The position numbers were made by a program, and so were the translations under genes. From NCBI GenBank assembly GCA_026874595.1, contig CM049321.1, positions 46,617,797-46,681,796 of the forward strand: a DNA stretch of 64,000 nt, given 5' to 3'. A model generated the notes under the pieces. It was not told the origin of the DNA. It was given only the letters and a program-made list of their open reading frames with translations, and ran no database searches. Below are positions 39,770 to 51,895 of the stretch, in pieces (position 1 is the stretch's first letter; the number at the start of each line of letters is the position of its first letter). The stretch comes from Sipunculus nudus. Taxonomy: Eukaryota; Annelida; Sipuncula; Golfingiida; Sipunculidae.

Positions 39770-40345
39770 CAGTTATAAATTTAAACTGGAGAGGTATGTA
39801 CCATGTTTCATAACAATCCACCAAATGCTTTCTGAGAAATAAGCTCCTAAGTTTTACTCTATTCTAAGCGATGTGACTTTGAAAAGTAGGTCAAGGTCAC
39901 CCATCCTTGAACATTACCAAGATTTTGTAAATATGCATCAGCACTGAAGAAATGAAGTTAATGTGTTGAATACCTTTGGAAACATCCCGCTCACAAGGCC
40001 AAAGTTGAAACTTGTCCGAGATTTTGTCGAGACACATCTTCACCAAGAAAATAAAATTCCTATAGTGAATCCTTTTAGAGATATCCCGCTCACAAGGCCG
40101 AAGTGGAAAAATCCGAGAAAAATTCATTAAAAATCAGAAATCGTAGGCGGCGCCCCCTTACTTGTGCAGCAGGTTCAGACCATCATTCCCAATGATAACA
40201 GTAAGTTTTGTGAAAATCCACCCAATGGTTCCTGAGAAATAAGCTGCTAAGTGTTTTTCTATAATCGGCTCTAAAACGTAGAAAAATAGGTCAATTCGGT
40301 GACGACAATAGCCCATCAGCCTTAGGGCTGAGGGCAAAAAAGTAG
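39770..40345 (-). repeat. Tandem-repeat element, second copy of the 22.1-22.7 kb family
   Basis: It shares gtgaatccttttagagatatcccgctcacaagg, aaaatccgagaaaaattcattaaaaatca, ggcggcgcccc (degraded GGCGCC core) and the end gacgacaatagcccatcagcct-agggctgag. One unit is partly duplicated (39,895-40,100). Confidence 0.65.
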
Positions 40346-42560
40346 CCTGTGTGCGGTGGTATCCACGTTTTCTAGTCCATTTTTATGAAAAAATTCAAGG
40401 GATTACCTTCAGTTTATTAAGGTCAGATAGGTGATTGGGCCCCGATTTAAATTTGGAGCTAGAAAAATTTATGAAAACGTATCTTGCGATTCCAAGCTCT
40501 ACTTGGTCTTATTACAATTCTTTGCTCTCTGTCAACTGTGGTGGTTGAACCCAGAGAATTTGTTTGTTTAAATTGGTAAATTTATTGTTAAGATATTAAC
40601 ATTTTAAGTTACATTTATTCAAACTAAGGCCCATTTTCCGTGCGCGCTGAAAGAAAAACAAGCTGAATTGTGCTTTCCGTATGTGGGATCCCTCTCCGTC
40701 TGATGTTTATCAACCCCTCCCCCCCCCCCCCCCCCCCCCCCCCCGCGTCCGACCGGATGCGCGGTTTAAAACCACTACAAAGCGGGCTCCATCACAGTCG
40801 CCGGCCAGCAAGCACTACCCATTCCGGTCGTGTGTAAACACAGCGCCCAGCCCACTTAGACAAACTCTAATTTATTGCCTGAAACCTTATTAATTATCCC
40901 ACAATCGACGGCGTACATGCCTGACCACATCAAAGCGATTAACTGTGTTGTCCAGATCAAAGTGTTATCTCGCATGTTTGCACGCATCCTGGGCAAGCCG
41001 AACTGCAAAGCCAACGTTGCAAATGAGTTATATCATTTGACAATTAACGAAATCTTAAACATATATTAGGCATACATAACAATTTGCTATACCAATCCGT
41101 ATAATCTATAGGTCTTGATACATCGTGTTCTGGATAAGTGCAATAAGGTGGACTGATAATTGTGAAGTATATCCAATTGAACATTCATAAGTAGACGGGA
41201 TATTAAACGTGTATAATGAAATTTACATTAGATGTTTTCAAATATGCCTATCCATTGGATCTTTTAATATGTTCCGTCAAATAGAACCGTCTTGTAACAA
41301 TATTTGCATTCACGAATTTTTATGTAACCGTTGTTTTTTTTTATGACAAACGAGAGTAATTCAATAAGGCATGAAGTTATTTAAACCATAATACACAGCT
41401 ACTCTATGCGTTATAAAAAGGTAAGTTAAAACGAAAGCAGTTTCTAATATAAATGTGTCTTTACCATAATCTTCAGGTATTCTTGCTGTTAAACAAATTT
41501 ATTTCCACGGTTAAGTTTCTATTCATATAAGAAACACAATGCTTATTCATGGACAGTAACAAGTGTACCGACACGCCTCAGTGGGCACGCTCATTTCCGC
41601 TCATTAACGGGACAGGGTTTTGGTGACTCTTTTTCTAGCTTTTTTTATAAGCTGAGCATTATTTCATTTGAATGGCGTTCAAAAGTCGTAATAGATAACA
41701 ATTATTTAAAAAAAAAAAAATAAATATGCAAGGTGCTGTCTTGATTTTTGCATAATTAAATGAATAATATTGATTAAAAAATATTAATCTGATTGATGCA
41801 TACCCTTCAATATTAGCCATGAACCCGCGGGACCCTCCATGTCCCTATGGTCACTTCAAAGTTTTGTCCCGTGAGTTCCGGACCCTCCAAACAAAAACCA
41901 GTAAGAAGGCGAAATTGAAGATAACTGACATACAGACAGACATACTGACAATGTCAGTGAGATGACAATGAGATGTCAATGACAGTGAGATAACAGATGA
42001 CTAGACAAAGTTGTAGGGAAGGCGAAGAGGAGCAAAATGAGCAATGGTTTGTGAAGCTAAGGTTTATACTTTTGGAGATATGGCCAATTTAAGATATGGT
42101 GTAGTTGTTCAAGTGCAGCGCCCCCTAGCGGCTATTTTCTGAAAATGGAAAATCACTTTCGATATATTAGTCTACGACAAGATGTACCAGTTTCAAAAGG
42201 ATTCCTGCAAATTGTGGCCTGTAGAATGCAAATTGCAAGACACAAGAACAAAAATGTCCTATTGAAACCCCTGTGTTATGTACAGGTTCACTATATTCAT
42301 GCGTGCATTTTTAATTTTCGTTCTATTTGCCGGACTTATTGTGTAGTATTGTTATTTTGACTACCACACTCGGTAATCAAATGATTAACACACATAATGC
42401 ACAGACATATACATATATAATCATTAATGTGGACAAGAAGAGCAGAAATTAAAAGTGATCTGTCGCATTGATAAAGGATACGGCATCAAGCAGACTGCAT
42501 TCACTTCCATGACCTCCAAAAGAAGATTCATCCGCGCGCATTTTCTGGTGCATGGAAAGG
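40346..42560. other. No supported gene
   Basis: A poly-C run lies at about 40719-40744. The open frame across it (proline run) is an artefact. The remainder is unremarkable AT-rich DNA. Confidence 0.4.
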
Positions 42561-42579
42561 GTCAGCGATGTAGTCGAGT

Positions 42580-42985
42580 CCACATGCCCATCCAAGTACG
42601 AGTACAAGTCCGAGTCCGAGACAGTCGAGTCAAAAAAAATCCTGTAGGTTCGAGTTTAAGTCCACCTTCGAGTCTGAGTCACTTGCAAGTCTCCTTGATG
42701 GAAAATTAAAAATGAATATTTTAGATTATTATGTGTATTTTTGAGTTGGTTTATCAATATTTTTACTTTAATGTTAAATTATGATGCGAACTAGAGTTTG
42801 GTAAATATAATTTTGTAGGCCTAATATTCTATTGGTAGTAAGCTCATGTATTTGTCTTTCAGTATATGCGACAGAAATTCATTCCACAGGACTCGAGGTT
42901 GAATCGAATTTTAAGTCCTTACCGGCGCATCCAAGTACAAGTCCGAGTCCAGAACCTTCCATTCCAAGTGCGAGTCCTTAGAAAA
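42580..42985 (+). repeat. Degenerate GAGTCC-rich repeat
   Basis: Two clusters (42580-42700 and 42890-42980) of agtacaagtccgagtcc-type phrases about 300 bp apart. A weaker stretch of the same style is at 25.2-25.3 kb. Confidence 0.5.

Positions 42986-42987
<2 letters not shown>

Positions 42988-43043
<56 letters not shown>
42988..43043. repeat. (AT)n microsatellite
   Basis: A continuous AT tract of about 55 bp, next to the GAGTCC-rich repeat. Confidence 0.95.
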
Positions 43044-43046
<3 letters not shown>

Positions 43047-43799
43047 CATTGTCAAATTGGCGGTCAAAGATTAATTAACCAGCTTCTTGAATCGAAAGAG
43101 ATGCAAGTATTGGTCAGACCTATCAGCAGTGAATAACAGGCAAATATTTCCAATATTTACAATGATTAAATTCGATGCTTTTAGGCGGAAAACGGTTTTC
43201 CTTCAGGCATATACTGACAAACACGGTATAATCAAGGCGGATCCTTATTTGACGTATATAATTCAGTGGGATTCCCCGTCCGATCCCTTCCGTTTAAAAT
43301 ATTTTTTCGGTCGCTACATGATCCGACAAACTTTTTGTTGGATGACGGGTCAGATAAGTACCGCGAATGCAACCGCATAAAAGGAATCGGTCCTTCATAA
43401 TATGTTCGACTCTATCCGCAACCGCCACCGTACCGCGGCCTCAACCGCTTAATACATCTCTTATATTGAGTGATACCTAAGACCTTTTGTTTTTTTTTAC
43501 TACCTTATTCAAGAGAGAATTGACTATTGCATCTGTTTACCGTCAATACTTTTCTTTGCAAGGCTGTCTATTAATGTAGAACAGACAGAACACAATATTA
43601 TAACAGCAAGCTATTTTCCAAAATATCTGATCATACGAATAGTTAATATAGTTCACGATAAATAGGTTGTAACAGAATTGGCATTATTGCATGGTTTTAA
43701 ATGGAGGTTTCCTATATTTCTAGAAGGGAAAATGTCACAGTGACCCAGTTTCAGGTTTGCTGGGAGAACTTAGGGGCCTAAAACTGAACGACAAATGTT
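43044..43799. other. No supported gene
   Basis: A 97-codon frame at 43087-43380 has no recognisable domain. It is the least AT-rich stretch here, but nothing supports a call. Confidence 0.3.
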
Positions 43800-44044
43800 G
43801 GATATATTAATCCAAAAGTTTCCAAAAGTGCCCTGTTAACGGACGGCAGGACGATTGGTATAGTTCAGATGACTCACTGTCAAGTTCACCAGTTTTTCAT
43901 ACTGTTCGAGAACTTGTTTGAAGCACCTTGTGTATCATATTTGACCACAGAATATGCACTGCTTCAAAAGTTAATTCATTCATAATAAAGTGTAGAAAGA
44001 ATGAGCAACAGTTTCTACTACATCTTTCTGGATGACACTGGTCT

Positions 44045-44075
<31 letters not shown>

Positions 44076-44865
44076 GTGGCCGAGAGCCGGAAGACGATCA
44101 ACCCTGTCAGTTATAGTTTTAATTTGAATAGAGTTGTTGTTCTGATTATAATTTGTCTTGAATGGAACTGATCCTCCTTCCGTTTCTGAGATTGTAATGT
44201 TAGTATGCTTACTTGGCCAAGGGATTAAGTTTAAATTCATGTAACAAAATTAATCGAACCCAAACCATCCCAATAACATGATAGAGCTCATCTCTGGGAT
44301 CATATCTGTTAAATATTGAACAATTTAGAGGAACGATTTCGAGGTTTTTAAATTTCATAGATTTTCAATAACAACGCTGAATTCGGTAACATTTGAACCT
44401 GTTTGCATTAGAAAGTGGCGATGCTAGCTCTTGCAGTTCTCGAGAAATTATGGATTAATGAACTGATGGGCAATGCCCCCCCCCCCCCCCACCCCAACCG
44501 TACAAAAAAGGTCGATCTAGATGGGCCTCCCCCCCCCCCCCCCCCCCATATACCTCAATTTCAAATATGACTCATGTGACCAACATTTGAATAACATTTG
44601 ATGATAATAGCTCCAGCCGTTTCTGGTACTTAGAAGAAGATATTTATAGTTATTTTAGCTTTTCCCTGTAAAACCCAAGGCAATGCGGGTAACCAAAAAG
44701 TAAGCTCAATCCGATAGAACATGACACGTGACTGATTCTTCCATAAGATTTCGCCCTGCCATCTCTGGCGGAATTTGAGATGGCATGGGTTAACGTAAGG
44801 ATGACGGCGGACGGATGGACGACCCTGCGCCATCGCATAAGCTCACAGATTCACTAAAAATACAG
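43800..44865 (-). repeat. Tandem-repeat element of the 51.0-51.9 kb family
   Basis: It contains tatgactcatgtgaccaacatttg, gatgataatagctcc-gc and a right end with ggatgacggcggacggatggac and gcgccatcgcataagctcac, matching the end at 51.83-51.89 kb. Three homopolymer runs (G at about 44057-44078; C at about 44477-44490 and 44529-44547) lie inside. Confidence 0.55.
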
Positions 44866-46329
44866 TTATGATTTTTCGAGCTGTGTTCAAATGGATATGG
44901 GACAAGATGACAGGACAGGAATTTCAAGAAATTCACTTGAAAGATCATTCTCGACTTGTAGTGAGAATTAAACATACCTATCAAAGGTGTCTTATTTTAT
45001 TTAACTCCGCCAGAAAACCATGCATCTTACATATAAGTCGTGACTTTTAAACTTGTACACAGAACCGGAACCGGGTGTATGACAGGATTATCGGCATTTA
45101 CCATACACTTTGCCATTTTGAACGGCTATTTCGTCATTTTAAAACTGTTTTAAGTATATGCTACGGAAAAACAACAACAGGCCGTGCAGGTCAAAGCAGA
45201 CATTTCAGACCCGGCATTACGCGGCCGGTTACCAACTTTCATACAATTAGGTCAGGTAGATATGATGTCCCCATGCATGGACCTTTCACATGTCGTATGT
45301 GCCAAACACTAGGTTACATTCGTGCCGCGCGTGCAACGCATTCATTGGGGGTTCTTTAACATATTAAGTTAGGTCGGTCACAAGCTAAGATACAATGAAT
45401 GCCTGCGGCATTTCACCCAAGGAAAACTTCAGTCTTCCAGCTACTGTGATCTCCTTAACAATATTCTGAACTCTGAGAAGAAAACAAAAATGTTATCGAC
45501 GAGGTCTTGTCGTCATGGTGAAGTGGACAGCAAGAGAATTTAGAGAGATGGCAATGAATTCCCTACAAGCTGCTCTTTTTCTGGCTTTGATGGTCTTTGG
45601 GAGACTAGATTGTCTGTGGCCAACCGATTAACTCCTTTTTCTCTCGGCTAGGCCATACTGGTGTTTGTCTTGACTGCTCTCTGGGTAACCTTGCTGACCT
45701 TTTACTTTAAATTTCAAAACTGCTTGAAAAGTTGGCTTGTCAGGTGACAGGCTCTGCCTGAGACAATCCCTCTTCGCCCCCTCTTCCCTTGCGTAACATC
45801 ACAAATCAATCAAAGCCTAAAAAACGACACTCACTATACATTTTAATTATTTTGTTTCACAGAAACATAGACATTGTAGGTTTTTGTAACACCCTTTATG
45901 AGTACCTTCTAAAAACCAGGTGAATAAAATTTCGTCATTCAAATGCAGGATTATTGGATTTACGTTAACATGAAGTCATGTTTATAGATTTATTATTGTT
46001 ATTTAAATTATAGATCTGACCGACATTAATCTCTTAGGCACATTAGGCATATTCTACAGTTACTATTCCTTTTCCGGTATATCTTCCTAAATGATACTTT
46101 ATCTGTTATTTTTTACGACCATACCAGTCAGTCACACTCTGGACAGACATGTGGAACTAAGTGTAACTTTCAAGAACCTATCGAAGTTGCACCACTAATG
46201 CCGTACAGTGGATTAACGTTCAATTACCAATCTCGATATATAAAGGTTAAGAGTAATCCTTTGTAGTCTGTTGTTATACTATATTAGCAGGAGAACCGTT
46301 AAAAATCTTGTTCACACTACTGAATGGTT
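44866..46329. other. No supported gene
   Basis: A 94-codon frame at 45075-45359 has no domain. No repeat family was recognised. Confidence 0.35.
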
Positions 46330-46526
46330 TCTCGATATTATAATTTATGTTCTAGAGAAGCGTAAATGGTGGTTCATTTTAGTGGTTTCGCTCCAGTATG
46401 AAATATGATATCTTCCTTTAATGTTTTGGGACAGCATTTACTTTGTTGTCTATAGAATATCATCTCTTCCGTTTGAATACTAGTGTACCAAGATCATATG
46501 ATATCTTCACATGTCTATGATTTCTC
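46330..46526 (-). pseudogene. Fossil finger tail of the - strand zinc-finger gene
   Basis: Read on the - strand after the stop, a finger linker relic (TTCATACTGGAGCGAAACC) appears near 46400, with finger-like fragments between. The stop itself is in a linker: ACTGGAGAG has become AGTTGAGAG. Confidence 0.5.
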
Positions 46527-48137
46527 TCAACTATGAATTCTACTATGCAATTTCAGATAAGAAGATCGGGAGAAACATTTACCACATTGGTAACATTTGA
46601 ATGGTTTCTCACCAGTATGAATTCTTTTGTGTCTAGAAAGACAAGATACGTCAGAGAAACATTTGCCACATTGTTCACATTTGTACGGCTTCTCTCCTGT
46701 ATGAGTTCTATTGTGTCTAGTCAGGTCTGATGAAGTGTAGAAACATTTACTACATTTCTCACATTTGAATGGTTTCTCTCCAGTGTGAACTCTTTCATGC
46801 ATATTTAAACTACCTAACTGGGTAAACCATTTGCCACAATGTTCACATTTGAATGGTTTTTCACCAGTATGAGTTCTATTGTGCACAGAGAGAGAGGATA
46901 CATCTGAAAAACATTTGCCACATTGTTCACATTTGAACGGCTTCTCTCCAGTGTGAGTTCTGTTGTGTCTATTCAGGTCAGATAAAGCATAAAAACATTT
47001 ACTACATTGTTCACATCTGAATGGTTTCTCTCCAGTATGAATTCTGTTGTGTAAAGTTAGACCTGATGATGCTATGAAACATTTGCCACAGTGTTCACAT
47101 TTAAACGGTTTCTGTCCAGTGTGATTTCTCTTGTGCCCAGAAAGGTAAGATAAGTGAGAGAAACATTTGCCACATTGTTCACATTTGAATGGTTTCTCAC
47201 CGGTATGTGTTCTACTGTGTTTGTTCAGAGTAGATCCGGTGGAAAAACATTTGCCACATTGTTCACATTTAAATGGCCTCTGACCAGTGTGAATTCTATT
47301 GTGCACAGATAGATGAGATACGTGTTGGAAACATTTGCCACACTGTTTACATTTGAACGGCTTCTCTCCAGTGTGAGTTCTAATGTGTCTAGTTAGCTCA
47401 GATTGGTAGTAGAAACATTTATCGCACTGCTCACATTTGAACAGTTGCTCTCCAGTGTGAATTCTTTTGTGCAATGTTAGTTGAGTTAACCGGGAAAAAC
47501 ATTTGCTACACTGTTCACATTTGAATGGTTTCTCACCTGTATGAGTTTCACTGTGTTTGTTCAGATTTGATCGGGTAGAAAAACATTTGCCACATTGTTC
47601 ACATTTAAACGGTTTCTGTCCGGTGTGAATTCTATTGTGCACAGATAGATAGGATGCGTATAAGAAGCATTTGCCACATTGTTCACATCTGAATGGTTTC
47701 TCTCTAGTGTGAGTTTTATTGTGTCTGGTTAGGTCAGATAGGCACCAGAAACATCTACCACATTGTTTACATCTGATTGGTTTCTCTCCAGTATGAATTC
47801 TGTTGTGTATAGTTCGGCCTGATGTATCATTTGGGATGTCTTGTCTGCTTGCAGATTCATATTTAATTTGAGACAAAACCACTTCTTCTTCTGCAGTATC
47901 AGAAATCATATTTTCTACATATACTGTAATTTCTTCTGATTTCTCCTTTGTATGTGTTGTATCAATGTCTGTTGAAGTGGTTTTACCAACTTGTTCATCT
48001 TTATATTTAAAACAGTCATCATCATACGATATTATGCTGGGTTCTTCAATTTGACTTCTGCTGAAGAGAAATTCTGGATCTTTTTCTTCTTTAATAAACG
48101 CCTCTAGGTCCAAGGGATTAACCTTTGTTGAATCCAT
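46527..48137 (-). CDS. C2H2 zinc-finger protein, 536 aa, 15 fingers
   Basis: Probable nuclear DNA-binding protein. The start is the ATG at 48137; the frame is open upstream to 48317 but the acceptor AG (48152-48151), 13 nt before the ATG, marks intron. IKEE is at residues 15-18 and YDDDCFKYKDE follows. The atypical first finger kept by the + strand paralogs has been lost: the sequence runs from NDTSG into the end of a canonical finger. Fifteen tandem fingers follow with TGEKP or TGQKP linkers; finger 12 has GKWF instead of GKCF and finger 4 ends in the unusual linker TGEQL. The array stops in a linker with finger relics beyond. The largest intact gene in the window; target unknown. Confidence 0.88.
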   Translation of the reverse strand: MDSTKVNPLDLEAFIKEEKDPEFLFSRSQIEEPSIISYDDDCFKYKDEQVGKTTSTDIDTTHTKEKSEEITVYVENMISDTAEEEVVLSQIKYESASRQDIPNDTSGRTIHNRIHTGEKPIRCKQCGRCFWCLSDLTRHNKTHTREKPFRCEQCGKCFLYASYLSVHNRIHTGQKPFKCEQCGKCFSTRSNLNKHSETHTGEKPFKCEQCSKCFSRLTQLTLHKRIHTGEQLFKCEQCDKCFYYQSELTRHIRTHTGEKPFKCKQCGKCFQHVSHLSVHNRIHTGQRPFKCEQCGKCFSTGSTLNKHSRTHTGEKPFKCEQCGKCFSHLSYLSGHKRNHTGQKPFKCEHCGKCFIASSGLTLHNRIHTGEKPFRCEQCSKCFYALSDLNRHNRTHTGEKPFKCEQCGKCFSDVSSLSVHNRTHTGEKPFKCEHCGKWFTQLGSLNMHERVHTGEKPFKCEKCSKCFYTSSDLTRHNRTHTGEKPYKCEQCGKCFSDVSCLSRHKRIHTGEKPFKCYQCGKCFSRSSYLKLHSRIHS

Positions 48138-48150
48138 TTTACAAAGATAC

Positions 48151-48238
48151 CTGCAACCAAAAAGGATACACATATCAGTACCAGAAATTGTACACATATA
48201 AAAATGTTTTAAATGAACAAATTGTACATGGATAACAA
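48151..48238 (-). promoter_or_regulatory. Conserved intron end with 17-mer and acceptor, - strand gene
   Basis: On the - strand TTGTTATCCATGTACAA (48238-48222) is identical to the copy at 12-28. The acceptor ttggttgcag ends at 48151, 87 nt from the start of the 17-mer. A diverged version (TTTGTTATCAGTGTGCAG) precedes the pseudogene at 62749. Confidence 0.6.
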
Positions 48239-48504
48239 GTTGCACAGGAGAGTTGTCATTTAATACAAACTTTATTCCAGTTGTGTCACTCCTGACAGTG
48301 GGTGTACCATAATACATCCCATATACACGGGCGTGTAAAATTCAGTAGTCACTTTTGAAATAATTAAATATGTGTCTTACAATGAGTTCATGTAATGAAG
48401 CTTGAAAAAAGTCAAAAACAAGTTTATTCCATGTTTGGCACCAAGTACTTGTATGGATCTGTAACTATAATTATTTGAGGACAATATTATATTTCCCAAA
48501 AATA

Positions 48505-48678
48505 TACTGTAATGTCTTCTGTTATCTCCTTTTCATGTGTGGTATCAATGTCTGCTGAAGTGGTGTTACCAACTTGTCCCAACTTTTAACCAGTCATCAT
48601 CATATGATATAATGCTGGGTTCTTCAGTTTGACTTCTGCTCAAGAGTAATGCTTGGTCTTTTTCTTCTTTACTAAATT
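48505..48678 (-). pseudogene. Fragment of the zinc-finger N-terminal module
   Basis: On the - strand KEEKDQALLLSRSQTEE and IISYDDDWLK match the N-terminal module of the gene just downstream, then a one-base shift leads to DIDTTHEKE- and ITVYF-like remnants. There is no ATG, acceptor or finger array. It looks like a partial tandem duplicate. Confidence 0.7.
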
Positions 48679-49689
48679 TAAAACGTATTTTTTCAAAATA
48701 TAAAATCACTTTAAAAACAATGTCTGTCACGACATTTTCGAGATTATTTCTTGGATCACTATTACAAAGTTTGTACACTGGAATTATTAGTTTAATGTAT
48801 ATGTTATGAAGTGATAAGTATATATATATAGGTAACTAAAGTAACGCTTAAAATTCATTATAAAAAGTCTGAAGGAATTCCTTCTAGGTTCTCTATGCTG
48901 TGTTTGTGTTCTGGTTTAGGGATATGGAGATAGTAAAATTTATTGCTTCCAGGACATTGATTTGTGAGTATGAACAAAGTATTTACTTAGATCAACAGTA
49001 ACTGCTTCCCAGAGTCCCAGCTCTGCCAGAACAGCTAAATTGAGAGTTCATACAAAATTGATTATTTCACTGCCATCATAGGTAAGGATATTAGCTTCAT
49101 ATATAGAATTCATGTGGAGTCAGATATGTTATGAGCTTGGAAATTTTCATCCAATCAAACTACAGAAAAACACTGGAATTTCACTTCCAGCTCTCACATA
49201 ATTGTGACCTACTTTGGGTCATCTAATAAAAAATATATTTTATGAAGAAATGCAGAATAATGCATATGTCTCATATGTCATGTGACAGCTCTGTATAAAA
49301 ATTGCATGTTGTGCAGTTCAATCTGAGAGAGAAAGGATGAGATGGGGGACCACCCTTCTGCAGTAACACCATGTCAACTGATCTGGAATAAAGTCAGTGT
49401 TGCCAACCATGTCTTGTGTGTCTCTCTCATCCTGTGTTAAACACATATTGTAACCTAATGGTGGAGACCGGATCCTGTTCCTCACTGTTCTACCAGGTAC
49501 AGATCCCCAAGATGCCAAAGAACCAGAATGGACCCCCCCCCCCAAAAAAAAACAAGGCCTACAGGCCTAATGAGAACCTGTGCATTGGGAAATACACCAG
49601 GTATAATGCTTCAATGCTGGACCATTACTTTTCATGTATATGAACTATGCAAGTACTGAACATTTTGAATAAGAAACAATTACACAAAC
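48679..49689. other. No supported gene
   Basis: Short frames near 49318-49643 have no recognisable domain. A C/A homopolymer pair lies at about 49535-49552. Confidence 0.35.
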
Positions 49690-49935
49690 ATCACTGCTGA
49701 AATTCTGGCATAGGTGCACAAATCACTAAAAAGATTGTAGCTGGCACCACCAGTCTTGTATACAACAAGGCTATCAGAGATATATACATACGCCCAATTT
49801 CAGACTGATATATCAAACCCCTCCTGAGAAAAACGTGTGCAAAAGTCATGGTAGGTGGCGACACCTGTCTTGTGAGCGAGAAAACCATCAAAGACACATA
49901 GACAGGTCAAAATATTAGGCCAATACATCAAACTT
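49690..49935 (-). repeat. 140-bp GGCGCC family, about two units
   Basis: gcccaatttcagactgatatatcaaa-c-ctcctgag and ggtggcgacacctgtcttgt recur as in the 23.9-24.5 kb array, same orientation. Confidence 0.6.
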
Positions 49936-49974
49936 ACCTTGAATCTGATGCATGGGGCTGACCAGGCTTAGGTG

Positions 49975-50545
49975 AGAAAGACTGTTGCCCCGAGTGAACT
50001 GTGACAAATTGCTTGCCCAGACTACTGCACTGAGTGAACTCATGACCTGCACCTGGCTAGACTGAGTGAACTTTTGACCTGTACCTGGCTGCACTGAGTG
50101 AACTCTTGACCTGTTGCATAATCTGACACAGTTGGCAGTCTGCCAAAGCTATAGATAGAATGGCGCTACTGCACTGAGTATACTCCTGACCCATACCTGG
50201 CTGCACTGAGTGAACTCTTGACCTGTTGCCTAATCTGATACAGTTGGCAGTCTGCCAAAGCTATAAATAGATCCAGAATGATCTCTAGCCTGTTGCCATA
50301 TCTGAAATAGTAGCCACACCATTGCATAAGCTCATGCAGGGGCCCTGCCCTGAGGGGCTTGACACCCATGAAGTGATCACATGGTGCCCATGAGGTGATC
50401 ACATGTCACCCATGAGGTGATCACATGCCATGTGCTTGGCTGCACTGATTGAACTCTTGACATATATCTGGCTGCACTGAATGAACTCTTGATCTGTTCC
50501 CGAATCTGAAACAGTTGGCAGTTTCTCAACCTATTTAAAGATACA
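49975..50545 (-). repeat. Tandem repeat around ctgcactgagtgaactcttgacc
   Basis: Nested periodicity: a ~40-50 bp phrase (ctggctgcactgagtgaactcttgacctg) repeats within a ~113-bp unit that also holds acagttggcagtctgccaaagctata (50130, 50243, 50510). Between copies, ccatgaggtgatcacatg is repeated three times at about 50370-50430. Confidence 0.65.
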
Positions 50546-50999
50546 GATTCAATCTTGGCCTGTTGGTATATCTGTTTACACATACTGAAAGACTTTGGTT
50601 AAAATTTCTTTTTTCAAGCCGACATATTCATAAAATTTTTATCAAAATATCTAGAATAATAAAAGATGCAGTACTTTCATTGTTAAAGGTCCAATAGTTC
50701 TGCAAAAAAGCATTCTAGTAAACTTGAACAAAGGCCACCTAAGAATAATTTTTGTGCAATGTTACAGAAGATATAATTGAAATAATAATTTTGTAGAAGA
50801 ACACTATTGCAGTCCTAAGTTTGAAAAAGACATAATAATGGCCATAAGACCAACTTAAGCTTTTCACAACTCAACCAAAAATCAACAAACTCAGTATATT
50901 CTGATATGATTGAAAGAAAATAATGTCCTAGGATAATTCTTTTGAAAAATTGAACAATTCAACTTTACAGTTTCATCATTAAACTGAAAGAGGCTAAAA
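50546..50999. other. No supported feature
   Basis: AT-rich, possibly a diverged unit of the following tandem element. Confidence 0.3.
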
Positions 51000-51895
51000 T
51001 TATGAGGTTTTTTGCCCATAAAAAACAGGTCAATGTAGGTGGCACCACTAAATCTACAACTTCAAATATGAGTCATGTGACCAACATTTGCACAATACCT
51101 GGTAATGCTAGCTTGTCATTTCTGAGAGTACTATGTCAGTATGCTTACTTGGCTGAATGACTGTTCAAATTTGTGTAACTCCACCAAAATTCATCAAATG
51201 CAAACCATTTGAACAAACTTGAGAGGGCTTGCCTCTGGGATCATTTATGTAAAATATTTAACAATTTGGCTGGACCGTCTACAAGAAGACGACTTTTAAA
51301 ATATTGTCAGCTTTTTCCTTATAAAATCTAAGTAAATGCAGATAGCAAAAAAAATAAGCTGAATACCACAAAATTTGATATGTGACAGATTATTGCATAA
51401 AATCTGGGAATGGTAGCTCCTGCTATTCCTGAGAAATTATGGATTAATGTACAGATGACCAATGACCCCCGTACAAAAATAGGTCAATTCAGGTGGCGCC
51501 ACCAATACCTGAATTTCATATATGACTCATGTGACCAACACTGGCAAAAAATTTGGTGATGATAGCTCTGGCTGTTTCTGAGACTGTCATTTTAGTATGC
51601 TTTTTTGGACAGATGACCAAGTTCAACTTCCTGAACAAAATTGAGGGAGAACGTATAAAAGATTATTTCTGTGAAATATTGAGCAATTTGGCTTGAGTGT
51701 TTCGTAGGAGAAGATTTTTAAAGGTTTTTTAGCTTTTTCTCTATAAAATTTAAGAAAATTTTCAGATGGCTAATTTTTTTGCATTAAATTTCATGATGCT
51801 AGCTCCAATCATTTTCAAAATAGTATGGGTAAACGTACAGAAGACAAACGCCGCTACACCATCGCATTAGTTCACAGGTTCACTAAAAATTAATA
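51000..51895 (-). repeat. Tandem-repeat element, two ~454-bp units
   Basis: atgagtcatgtgaccaacattt (51069) and atgactcatgtgaccaacact (51523) mark the period. Units share ggtggc-ccac, gttcaa-tt--gtaac and tttggct-gac/gtgt--t-taggagaag. The right end catcgcattagttcacaggttcact matches 44.83-44.86 kb. Confidence 0.6.

Noticed and set aside
40681..40893. Proline-rich protein
   Set aside because: The proline run is a poly-C homopolymer; nothing else supports coding.
45075..45359. 94-codon frame, locally less AT-rich
   Set aside because: No domain, no splice context, no paralog in the window.
48138..48317. 60-residue N-terminal extension of the - strand zinc-finger protein
   Set aside because: It crosses the conserved acceptor; the family start is the ATG at 48137.
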